NCBI GenBank assembly: GCA_013349485.1
Contig: DUZM01000209.1
Span: forward strand, 1-7,006
Source: Candidatus Hydrogenedentota bacterium
GTDB taxonomy: Bacteria; Hydrogenedentota; Hydrogenedentia; Hydrogenedentales; SLHB01
Length of the DNA: 7,006 bases
Direction: 5' to 3'
Position numbers and translations under genes: made by a program. Shown one piece after another: positions 1 through 5,860 of the stretch (position 1 is its first letter; each line of letters opens with the position of its first letter). The notes beneath the pieces are model-generated. The model was given only the letters and a program-made list of their open reading frames with translations, made no database searches and had not been told where the DNA came from.

Positions 1-1
1 G

Positions 2-211
2 GTTCCCCATGGCAAAATCCACGGATACGGCTCGGACTACGGCGGATGCGTGGACCGCGCGTGGGCGCACGCATCGATTGCGCGCGACAACGTGGCCATC
101 GCACTCTCCGACATGGTCGAACTTGAATACCTCGACCTCGACGAGGCCAAAGAAGTCGCCTATGCGTGGCTGTACGGCAACGCCAACGCCTTTTTCCGTC
201 TGGGATTATAG
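2..211 (+). CDS. Amidohydrolase-family (TIM-barrel metal-dependent hydrolase) protein, C-terminal fragment
   Basis: This is the 3' end of a gene that begins upstream of the window. The frame opening at base 2 runs 69 codons to a TAG at 209-211. The peptide begins VPHGKIHGYGSDYGG, followed by a segment rich in Ala, Asp and Glu that should be helical, and ends NANAFFRLGL. An H/G-G-x-D motif, then a helix with an 'ARDNVA' core, then a final 'N-A-x-x-F/L' helix is the usual ending of amidohydrolase-2 or glucuronate-isomerase-like TIM-barrel hydrolases. The Asp in GSD would be the active-site metal or catalytic Asp at the end of strand 8. The substrate cannot be told from this fragment. Another frame is also open from base 9, but it gives a low-complexity Thr/Arg/Ser peptide and is a shadow. 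The gene converges on the URO-D gene. The family call rests on motif recall and is moderate; the coding frame itself is well supported. Confidence 0.72.
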   Translation, partial: VPHGKIHGYGSDYGGCVDRAWAHASIARDNVAIALSDMVELEYLDLDEAKEVAYAWLYGNANAFFRLGL

Positions 212-299
212 GCAGCGCTGGGAACAGGCTAGGGAAGGTCGCCGAGGGGTATTCTCTGCTGATGTATGGTACGGCAGCACGGTCTTTCGCTCGCGGTGG

Positions 300-442
300 A
301 CAAACTGTCTAAAAAGCTCTTCGGCGTCACCGGGGTCATGTTGAGCGAAGCGAAACATCTGGATTCTCCACGGGCTCTTACCTAGACCAGATCCTTCGCT
401 ACGCTCAGGATGACTCGATACTGCGCTTTTTGGACAGTCTGT
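300..442. repeat. Nested inverted repeat (palindromic intergenic element) between convergent genes
   Basis: Two pairs of inverted arms share roughly the same centre. The inner arms are 335-362 and 387-414 (28 nt each, 23 matching), separated by a 24-nt loop. The outer arms are 300-317 and 425-442 (18 nt each, 16 matching), with spacers of 17 and 10 nt between outer and inner arms. Each inner arm is also a small imperfect palindrome: ATGTT...AACAT at 338-358 and ATCCT...AGGAT at 391-411. The inner arm resembles a 'GTCATCCTGAGCGAAGCGAAGGATCT' type repeat that I recall as common between genes in many environmental bacteria. The outer arms carry AAAAAGC on the left and GCTTTTT on the right, so on either strand the fold would end in a short U-run. 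It could therefore act as a two-way terminator for the flanking convergent genes. A MITE-like or REP-like origin is also possible, but no transposase or target duplication is evident. Confidence 0.75.
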
Positions 443-497
443 GGAACGCGACCCTACCGCGACTGTTTAGGAAAGACTTCAACTCCGCCTCGGACCT

Positions 498-1634
498 TCA
501 CAACTGCTCGATCTGCCGGATGATCTCTTCGTAGTTGCGCAACGTCAGGCTGGACAGATGCCGGCCGTAAGGGCACGCACTCGGCATCAGCACGAACCCG
601 CGTCCCTCGCCTTGAGTGCCTTCATGCAGCGCCCTCTCGACCTTCTCGGCAAACCGGGCGGTGGGCATGTTCTCGACGTCGGACATCTCGAGGTTGCCGA
701 ATAACACCATTTGCTTGCCGTACTTCTCGCGCACGTAGCGCAACTCGACGTCCCCCTGGCCGGGCGGCTCGATCGGGTCAAGCCCGTCGCAGCCCGTCGC
801 CGCAATGTGGTCAAGAATGTCTTTCAGACGTCCATGAGAGTGAATCCGCGCGTAGCCGCCGTGCCGTTGAATGGCCTCGACCATCGGCGTCACGTATCGC
901 GTGACGTACTGCTCGAACAAATACGGCGGGAGATAGGGCGGCGACGCATACTCGGGGCCGCAGATGCGCCACAGTCTCCCCGGTAACGCTTTCGAGACGG
1001 CCTCGACTTGGGGTAGCAGCACCCGTGCGGCCCGCTCGAGCGCACGGTGCATAAGCGCTTGTTCCGTTGTGGCGACCACCGTGAAGTCGCCCAGCGCGAA
1101 GCAGGACGCCACGCTGCACAACGGGTCCCCCGTGTCGATCATCACGATGCCCGTATCGGCGAGCTGCTCCTCGGCCTCGACCACGCCGTGAACATCCGGC
1201 GCCCCGCTGTAGGCGACTTCCGGCAGTTCGAGCCACGCCTCCAGATCGCCCGCGTCCTTAAACAGGTGTTCAAGCGTCCACACGGTATTCACGTCCGGGT
1301 CGCGCCGGGTCGTAGCGGTCAATGTGTGGTTGCCCGCGCGGATGATCATGCGATCGAACCGGCTACCGTGCCCATCATGCCGTGTCTCGGACGTGATAAA
1401 GGGTTGCATCGGGCTCGGCTCGGCGTCTATGAAGGGCACGCAGCGCATCACAATCCGGTCCGTCTTCTCCCGCGTCAAATCGACTAGCGGTCCCCAGGAC
1501 GGATCGCTGTAAATATTGAACGGGGCGGTATCGGTCGGATCCTCATCCAGCCCGTTGAGTTCGTAGAAGGACACCGCCGGTCTATCGACCGCTTCGCCCC
1601 GCAACGTCGCCATCAGTCGTTCCCGCCGCGTCAT
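498..1634 (-). CDS. Uroporphyrinogen decarboxylase (URO-D) superfamily protein, methyltransferase-like, not HemE
   Basis: A complete 378-aa protein beginning MTRRERLMATLRGEAVDRPA, the usual opening of URO-D-fold proteins of the MtaA/CmuA/corrinoid-methyltransferase side of the family. The HemE substrate signature (R-P-P-V-W-x-M-R-Q-A-G-R) is replaced by RPAVSFYELNG, so haem synthesis is unlikely. The C-terminal half carries the family hallmarks: RIHSHG at 263-268, GCDGLDPIEPP at 281-291, VLFGNLEMS at 310-318 and LMPSACPYG at 349-357. MtaA-type enzymes bind zinc through His-x-Cys plus a distal Cys; the equivalents here appear to be His265-Ser-His267 and Cys354. A methyl-transfer or related one-carbon role is an inference, as no corrinoid protein gene is nearby. 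I chose the ATG at 1634 because AGGAAG lies 10 nt upstream and the family motif starts there. An in-frame ATG at 1700 would add 22 atypical residues and would fall at the predicted transcription start. The gene is divergent from the histidine kinase and convergent with the upstream fragment. Confidence 0.88.
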   Translation of the reverse strand: MTRRERLMATLRGEAVDRPAVSFYELNGLDEDPTDTAPFNIYSDPSWGPLVDLTREKTDRIVMRCVPFIDAEPSPMQPFITSETRHDGHGSRFDRMIIRAGNHTLTATTRRDPDVNTVWTLEHLFKDAGDLEAWLELPEVAYSGAPDVHGVVEAEEQLADTGIVMIDTGDPLCSVASCFALGDFTVVATTEQALMHRALERAARVLLPQVEAVSKALPGRLWRICGPEYASPPYLPPYLFEQYVTRYVTPMVEAIQRHGGYARIHSHGRLKDILDHIAATGCDGLDPIEPPGQGDVELRYVREKYGKQMVLFGNLEMSDVENMPTARFAEKVERALHEGTQGEGRGFVLMPSACPYGRHLSSLTLRNYEEIIRQIEQL

Positions 1635-1644
1635 GTCGGAGTGG

Positions 1645-1650
1645 CTTCCT
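1645..1650 (-). promoter_or_regulatory. Ribosome binding site for the URO-D gene
   Basis: On the minus strand AGGAAG sits 10 nt before the ATG at 1634. No comparable purine-rich site precedes the alternative ATG at 1700. It therefore decides in favour of the shorter, 378-residue protein. Confidence 0.6.
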
Positions 1651-1707
1651 TTCTTTGGGTTGCCACAGACCAGGCCACCGGCCGACTCGCCGGCCTGCAT
1701 TGAGTTA

Positions 1708-1734
1708 ACTATACGAATGAAAGGCCATAGTCAA
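1708..1734 (-). promoter_or_regulatory. Putative sigma70-type promoter for the URO-D gene
   Basis: Read on the minus strand, TTGACT (1734-1729, 5 of 6 to TTGACA) is followed after 15 nt by TATAGT (1713-1708, 5 of 6 to TATAAT). The spacer is shorter than the preferred 16-18 nt, which weakens the call. The predicted start of transcription near 1701 leaves a leader of about 65 nt before the ATG at 1634. The pair lies in an AT-richer patch just upstream of the gene, as expected for a promoter. Confidence 0.45.
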
Positions 1735-2019
1735 GTTGTTATCTTAAAGAGTACAAAGCAAACAGCGGCGCGCAGACGCCCCGGGTCGTGCACTGCGAGT
1801 CTCAAGGTAGCCCAACCGAGCGTTCAACACGGGTGCTCGACAAGACGCTACCGACTTCGCGGGCGCCATCCACGTGGCCGCCGGCCGCAAATGGCGCTGA
1901 ACGCCGTTGTTGGTGTACAATCCCGTATTTGTCGGGTGGGCCGGGAGCCGCCAATCTAAGCGATTGCAGAAGACGGCGGTACGGCGTGGAACACTCGAAT
2001 CGAACTGGTGAGATCGGTT

Positions 2020-3204
2020 ATGTGGTACGTACTGTCGGCGTTGGGAATTGCTTGCGCAGTCCTATGCGTTGTTGTGTTGATGCAACGTAAACGCCTCGAA
2101 AGCGTCAAGACAGCGAGCCGGCTTATTGCCGAGACCATCGACCATATCACGGAGTTGCTGAGGGAGGCCGAGAAGGGGCAGGATTTCTCGGCGCGGTACG
2201 CTAATCCGCATCTTGTGCCATGCTGGAAGGTCAGGGAATGCGAAAAGTCTGAATGTCCGGCATATAAAAACGCGAACCTGCGCTGCTGGCAGGTCTTAGC
2301 CGCCCGGGGCGCCCCGTTGTTCGAGCGGCTCGAGAAATGCGAAGAATGCCAAGCGTACCGGTGCGCGCAACCGGACGTGGTGTGGAAACTCGTCGAGGTG
2401 TTCAACAACGTAATGGCGTTGTTGGAACGCAACGCGGACAGGCTGGCCGAGGCAAAACGGCATATTCAGCAGGCGCACAAACTCGCCGCGGTCGGCGAGT
2501 TCGCCGCGGGCGTGGCCCACGAGATCAACAATCCCCTCGACGGCATTCTGAGTTGTGTGGCCCGCCTCGAGCGCGATCCGGCAAACCTAACGCAGAACAT
2601 CGAGTACCTCAAGCTGATTCATGACGCGCTGAAACGCATATCCTCGACGGTGCAGCACCTGCTCGAGTATTCTCAAAAACGGGACGTGCAACTCGAACCG
2701 ACGGACATTCACGAAGTGCTCGAACGCGTTATCGCGCTGATAAGCACGGCCGCACGGCGGAATGCCATCGACGTAGCCTTCGAGTATGACGAAAGCGTGC
2801 CGTTCATTCTCGGCGACAAGTATTACCTCGAGCAGGCCATTCTGAACCTGGCCTTGAACGCCATAGCCGCCACGCCGGCAGGCGGCGAGATCGCGTTTCG
2901 TACCCGAACCAGGAACGCCGAGAATGGCGCGGAACGCCTTGTCGAAGTGGATGTGGCCGACAGCGGCGCCGGCATGGCACCCGTTATTGTGGACAGGATA
3001 TTCGACCCCTTCTTCACCACAAAAGAACCGGGCAAAGGTACCGGCCTGGGCCTCGCCCTGGTGAAAAGCATTATCGAGGATCACCGAGGCGCCATCCTTG
3101 TCCAGTCCGCCCTTGGACATGGCACCACGATGAAGGTCCGTTTACCCGTTGTTCGAGCGGACAACGCCGCCAATCAAGTGAACGAGGAAGTTGCCGAACC
3201 GTGA
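2020..3204 (+). CDS. Membrane-anchored NtrB-type sensor histidine kinase with a seven-cysteine input module
   Basis: A 394-aa sensor kinase, start taken at ATG 2020. One N-terminal membrane helix spans residues 3-21 and is followed by a basic MQRKR stretch, so the rest should lie in the cytoplasm. A short helical linker leads to a cysteine-rich module at about 67-116 with Cys68, 74, 79, 89, 107, 110 and 115. It contains two Cys-Trp pairs (CWKVREC and RCWQV) and a CEEC motif, and resembles the 'two-CW' type module of some bacterial signalling proteins. The kinase core follows: an H-box with His167 in GVAHEINNPLDG, an N-box around 272-289 (ILNLALNA), a G1 box with Asp314-x-Gly-x-Gly, an F-box FDPFFTTK at 328-335 and a G2 box GKGTGLGLALV at 338-348. 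All catalytic boxes are intact. The protein should autophosphorylate and pass phosphate to the next gene's product, with which it overlaps by 4 nt. GTG at 2008 is an alternative start adding four residues; ATG 2020 is preferred because GGTGAG lies 7 nt before it. Metal or redox sensing by the cysteines is inferred. Confidence 0.93.
   Translation: MWYVLSALGIACAVLCVVVLMQRKRLESVKTASRLIAETIDHITELLREAEKGQDFSARYANPHLVPCWKVRECEKSECPAYKNANLRCWQVLAARGAPLFERLEKCEECQAYRCAQPDVVWKLVEVFNNVMALLERNADRLAEAKRHIQQAHKLAAVGEFAAGVAHEINNPLDGILSCVARLERDPANLTQNIEYLKLIHDALKRISSTVQHLLEYSQKRDVQLEPTDIHEVLERVIALISTAARRNAIDVAFEYDESVPFILGDKYYLEQAILNLALNAIAATPAGGEIAFRTRTRNAENGAERLVEVDVADSGAGMAPVIVDRIFDPFFTTKEPGKGTGLGLALVKSIIEDHRGAILVQSALGHGTTMKVRLPVVRADNAANQVNEEVAEP
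3184..3190 (+). promoter_or_regulatory. Ribosome binding site for the sigma54 response regulator
   Basis: GAGGAAG inside the end of the kinase gene lies 10 nt before the GTG start at 3201. Together with the overlap of that GTG with the kinase TGA stop (shared bases GTGA, 3201-3204), it points to translational coupling of the two proteins. It also supports the non-ATG start. Confidence 0.65.
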
Positions 3205-4598
3205 ACGTGCTCTTAGTAGACGACGAGAAGATCAAACGCACCGCCCTATGCGACGACTTGACAGACGCAGGTTACAGTACCCAGGTGGCCGCCTCCGCCG
3301 CCGAGGGCATGAAGCTGCTCGAAGCGCAGCCGTTCGACGTGGTTGTGACGGATCTGCGCATGAAGGGCATGGACGGCACAACGTTTCTTGCCAAAATCAA
3401 AGAGAAATGGCCCAACACCGAGGTCGTCATGATTACGGCGTTCGCGACGGTAGACAACGCCGTCGCGGCCATGAAACTGGGCGCGTTCGATTACATCACA
3501 AAACCATTCGAAAGCGCCAAGTTGGTCATGGTACTCGAAAAAATCGCCAAGATCCGCCTGCTGACCGACGAAAACGTCAGTCTCAGAGCCGAACTCGCCA
3601 AAGTCACCCGCCACGGCGACATCATCGGCAACAGCGAGGCCATGCGCGACGTTTTCGAGGCCCTCGAGATCGCCATCGCGTCCGAAGTCCCCGTCCTCTT
3701 ATCGGGCGAAACCGGCACCGGCAAGGAACTATTTGCGACGGCGATTCATCACCTCGGCCCGAGGAAAGACCAGCCCTTCATCCGCGTGAGTTGCGCCGCT
3801 CTGTCGTCCCAACTCATGGAAAGCGAACTCTTCGGCCACGAACGCGGCGCGTTTACCGGCGCCGTCGAGGGCAAGCCGGGCAGGTTCGAGCTGGCCGACA
3901 AAGGCACCCTTTTTCTCGACGAGATAGACGACGTGCCTCCGCCCGTCCAGGTCATGTTGCTGCGGGTCCTCGAGGGATCGCCGTTCGAGCGCGTGGGCGG
4001 CATCCGATCGATCAACGCGGATGTCCGCTTCATCTCCGCCTCGAAACTCGATCTCCAAGAGCGAGTCGCCGCAGGCGCGTTTCGCGAGGACCTTTATTAC
4101 CGCTTGAGCGTGTTCCCTATCCGACTGCCCCCGCTTCGTGAACGCCGCGAAGATATTCCCCTGCTCGTCGGCCATTTCATGAAGCTGTACTCCGGCGCCA
4201 AAGAACCGCCCCAGCTCGACGAGACCGTCATGGGCATTCTATGGGACTACGATTGGCCGGGCAACGTGCGCGAACTGCAAAACGTCATTCGCCGAATGCT
4301 GCTCGGGAGCGGCGGACGAAGCGTCGTGACCCGCGAGGACGTGCCCGTCGAGGTCCGCCTCGGTGCATTGCGCGGCGCCGACGTGCCCCGCGAACCCAAA
4401 TCGTTCCGCGAGGCCGTCGAGGCCGGCGAAAAGGAACTGTTGGCCAAAGCCATCGACGCCGCCAACGGCAACCAAAGCAAAGCCGCCGCCGCCCTCGACA
4501 TGAAACTCTCGACGTTCCGCGACAAACTCGCCAAGTACGACATCCAGCCGCGCCCCACCAACCGCGTCGAGCTTTACAAAAACAATAGCGAACCGTAG
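3201..4598 (+). CDS. NtrC-family sigma54-dependent response regulator (REC-AAA+-Fis HTH)
   Basis: A complete 465-aa activator starting at GTG 3201. The receiver domain (about 1-118) has acidic Asp7-Asp8, phosphoacceptor Asp51 in VVVTDLRMKGMDG, Thr79 and Lys101 in TKPF. The AAA+ domain (about 141-370) has Walker A GETGTGKE at 169-176, the sigma54-contacting GAFTGA loop intact at 216-221, Walker B GTLFLDE at 235-241, the FREDLYYRL arginine-finger region at 294-302 and sensor II WPGNVREL at 352-359. Sensor I, usually A-A-T-N, reads SASK (279-282), a departure at a conserved position. A Fis-type helix-turn-helix lies at about 411-448 (NQSKAAAALDMKLSTFRDKL). Phosphorylation by the upstream kinase should trigger oligomerisation and ATP-driven opening of RNA polymerase-sigma54 complexes. 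The gene is the second of the operon and ends in TAG, 60 nt before the convergent membrane-protein gene. Its targets are not identifiable here, since no sigma54 promoter was recognised in the window. Confidence 0.96.
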   Translation: MNVLLVDDEKIKRTALCDDLTDAGYSTQVAASAAEGMKLLEAQPFDVVVTDLRMKGMDGTTFLAKIKEKWPNTEVVMITAFATVDNAVAAMKLGAFDYITKPFESAKLVMVLEKIAKIRLLTDENVSLRAELAKVTRHGDIIGNSEAMRDVFEALEIAIASEVPVLLSGETGTGKELFATAIHHLGPRKDQPFIRVSCAALSSQLMESELFGHERGAFTGAVEGKPGRFELADKGTLFLDEIDDVPPPVQVMLLRVLEGSPFERVGGIRSINADVRFISASKLDLQERVAAGAFREDLYYRLSVFPIRLPPLRERREDIPLLVGHFMKLYSGAKEPPQLDETVMGILWDYDWPGNVRELQNVIRRMLLGSGGRSVVTREDVPVEVRLGALRGADVPREPKSFREAVEAGEKELLAKAIDAANGNQSKAAAALDMKLSTFRDKLAKYDIQPRPTNRVELYKNNSEP

Positions 4599-4619
4599 CC
4601 GGACGGGTCCGACGTCAGC

Positions 4620-4647
4620 CCGAGCAAGTGCCTCGGCATGCCTTTTT
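4620..4647 (+). terminator. Weak candidate rho-independent terminator after the two-component operon
   Basis: CCGAG (4620-4624) and CTCGG (4632-4636) form a 5-bp stem with a 7-nt loop, followed 6 nt later by TTTTT (4643-4647). It lies in the 60-nt gap between convergent genes, where a terminator is expected. The stem is short and the distance to the T-run is longer than ideal, so the call is tentative. Confidence 0.3.
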
Positions 4648-4658
4648 GAGACGTATTC

Positions 4659-5372
4659 TTATATGGTAGGTTCTTTTGGACGCCTAGCAAGAGAGAGTAC
4701 GGCTGTGCCCAAGAGTACGGCAGGGACGATAATGCCCCCGGCAAAACACAGAAGATCATTGCGCTTTACCGACGGGAAGCGTGGACCAAACCAGATGCAA
4801 TGCGCGACGAGTTCTCCGGTCTTGAACCCAGCAGTGCGCAGAAGGTATTGCTCATATGCCTGCCCACTGAGATTTTCAGGCACCGAGAAGGGATACTTCT
4901 CACCAATCACTCCAAACCATGCCTCTCCAGGGGGGCCACCATTCCTGTAGACGCCCGATCCGCGTTCAACGAAGCACAGATGCAGGAGTATTGCGGCTGG
5001 CAAACACACCAAGAGTCCGAGCACGAACCGTCGCGGCATCTTCATCCCCTGTATCAGAAGTCGCCGCCACAGCACCCCTCCGAGCACAGCGACTGCGCAG
5101 ACAACAACTATCACCGCGTTCCGTGAGTGACGCAAAGATACCCAAATCACATCCAGATACAGATCCGAGGCAAATTTGCCCCTCAGGATCACAATCGCCG
5201 TCAGTGCGCCAATCGTCAGGCCGACCACGATGTCGGCAATCGAGCCAACAACGACGATATACCAGAATCGGCAGGACGCGCCGCCGTGCTCTTCCACGCG
5301 CCGGCATGCCCACGCAATGTCCATCGCCACAATGCTTACAGCGATAATGCCCATGGACAGATAGAGCGGCAT
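4659..5372 (-). CDS. Hypothetical integral membrane protein with about five transmembrane helices
   Basis: I do not recognise this 237-aa protein. Hydrophobic segments at about 3-22, 36-63 (long, perhaps two short helices), 85-102, 115-134 and 207-228 should cross the membrane. Positive clusters RR (24-25), RHSR (81-84), WRR (102-104), KMPRR (111-115) and ARRPK (229-233) mark likely cytoplasmic ends. A loop of about 70 residues (135-205), rich in Gly, Pro and aromatics (GGPPGEAWFGVIGEKYPF within 145-162), separates the last two helices. Seven cysteines are scattered without a recognisable motif. The start at 5372 opens directly into the first helix and is preceded by only a weak AAGG; Met7 (5352-5354) is an alternative. 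The gene is convergent with the regulator, 60 nt away, and appears to stand alone. Its coding sequence is AT-richer than its neighbours (bases 4861-4920 are 48% GC, against 67% for 4441-4500), consistent with a separate origin or relaxed codon selection. Confidence 0.72.
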   Translation of the reverse strand: MPLYLSMGIIAVSIVAMDIAWACRRVEEHGGASCRFWYIVVVGSIADIVVGLTIGALTAIVILRGKFASDLYLDVIWVSLRHSRNAVIVVVCAVAVLGGVLWRRLLIQGMKMPRRFVLGLLVCLPAAILLHLCFVERGSGVYRNGGPPGEAWFGVIGEKYPFSVPENLSGQAYEQYLLRTAGFKTGELVAHCIWFGPRFPSVKRNDLLCFAGGIIVPAVLLGTAVLSLARRPKEPTI

Positions 5373-5860
5373 TGCCTTGCTGCCTTACGCTCGTTTTCGC
5401 AACCCGACACCGTCTACGCCGGGTCTCTCGGTGCGCGCGAACTCGCTATCCTCCGAACTGTGTCTCACTAGGATTTCGGAGTTCCCTCGGGGCATCGCCT
5501 CGCTCATGGAAGCCTCTGGATCAGTTCTGGTGGATCCGTCGCTCGTCCGACTCCATGCCCAAGTCTACGCCGCCATCGAATTTCTGTCAAACGTTCTCAG
5601 AAGCGAGATGGGTGTCGTCGCAATACCTTGCTGGTGTGTTTGCTAAATGATGTGTGAAGGGGCAATATAGCGCTTACGCCGGATGCGGGGCATCGCGTGC
5701 CGGACGCTCTCGGTACGTGGGAAAACCTTACCGGCGGACAAGCCGCCCGTGGCGCCCGGGCGCGGCGACGTGACCGTACGCCGTTGTTCGACACATTTTT
5801 GGATTGTCCGTTGTCTGTTTCAGATTTTGAATTGGCCTTGCTGCACATGGAGATGTCAGG
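5373..5860. other. Long intergenic region with small palindromes, no credible gene
   Basis: These 488 bases lie between divergent genes. Open frames here give peptides without domains or sensible composition, so I call none. Structures seen are: the inverted repeat CTCCGAA/TTCGGAG (5451-5457 and 5475-5481, 17-nt loop); a hairpin CGGTA/TACCG (5711-5715 and 5729-5733) with an inner GGG-AAAA-CCT; the hairpin GGCGG-ACAAG-CCGCC (5733-5747); and the perfect 12-base palindrome GCGCCCGGGCGC (5752-5763). The last three cluster within about 55 bases. The final 60 bases before the esterase gene become AT-rich, as in a promoter. No terminator, riboswitch or tRNA was recognised. Confidence 0.45.
5804..5832 (+). 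promoter_or_regulatory. Weak sigma70-like promoter candidate for the esterase gene
   Basis: TTGTCC (5804-5809) and TTGAAT (5827-5832) are separated by 17 nt, each matching 4 of 6 consensus bases. The pair sits in the AT-rich patch just before the alpha/beta-hydrolase gene, giving a leader of about 20-25 nt. The match is weak and could be chance. Confidence 0.25.

Larger units (their letters stand above)
1635..2019. other. Divergent intergenic region between URO-D and histidine kinase genes
   Basis: This gap of 385 bases separates two divergent genes. Its left part holds the URO-D ribosome binding site and putative promoter. Its middle is GC-rich and palindromic: GCGCCAT (1863-1869) is mirrored by ATGGCGC (1891-1897), and between them lie the perfect 8-base palindrome CCACGTGG (1870-1877) and GGCCGCCGGCC (1876-1886). 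These could be an operator or a hairpin in the kinase leader, but no known binding-site consensus is matched. Its right part contains TACAAT (1916-1921) without a good -35 box, and GGTGAG (2007-2012), a plausible ribosome binding site for the kinase. I found no credible GG-N10-GC sigma54 promoter, and no convincing small gene. Confidence 0.5.

Noticed and set aside
1656..1678. Possible sigma54 promoter upstream of the URO-D gene (two TGGC tracts on the minus strand)
   Set aside because: The two tracts are spaced one base off the required 10-nt gap and the -12 element is TGGC rather than TTGC.
1635..1700. Upstream ATG at 1700 giving a 400-residue URO-D protein
   Set aside because: The extra 22 residues do not look like the family, there is no ribosome binding site before it, and the predicted transcription start lies at about the same place.
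1916..1921. TACAAT as a -10 box for the histidine kinase operon
   Set aside because: No acceptable -35 box at 16-18 nt and no extended -10 TG; kept only as a mention in the intergenic entry.
1990..2012. tRNA T-arm-like string near the kinase start (TTCGATTCGAG on the minus strand)
   Set aside because: No acceptor stem, anticodon arm or CCA end can be placed around it.
3191..4141. Plus-strand frame of 316 codons overlapping the response regulator
   Set aside because: Arg/His/Pro-rich low-complexity translation in the +1/+2 frame of a clearly coding NtrC-type gene.
5377..5646. Plus-strand frame of 89 codons in the gap before the esterase
   Set aside because: No domain, no ribosome binding site, an atypical composition and a competing frame of equal length at 5372; judged chance.
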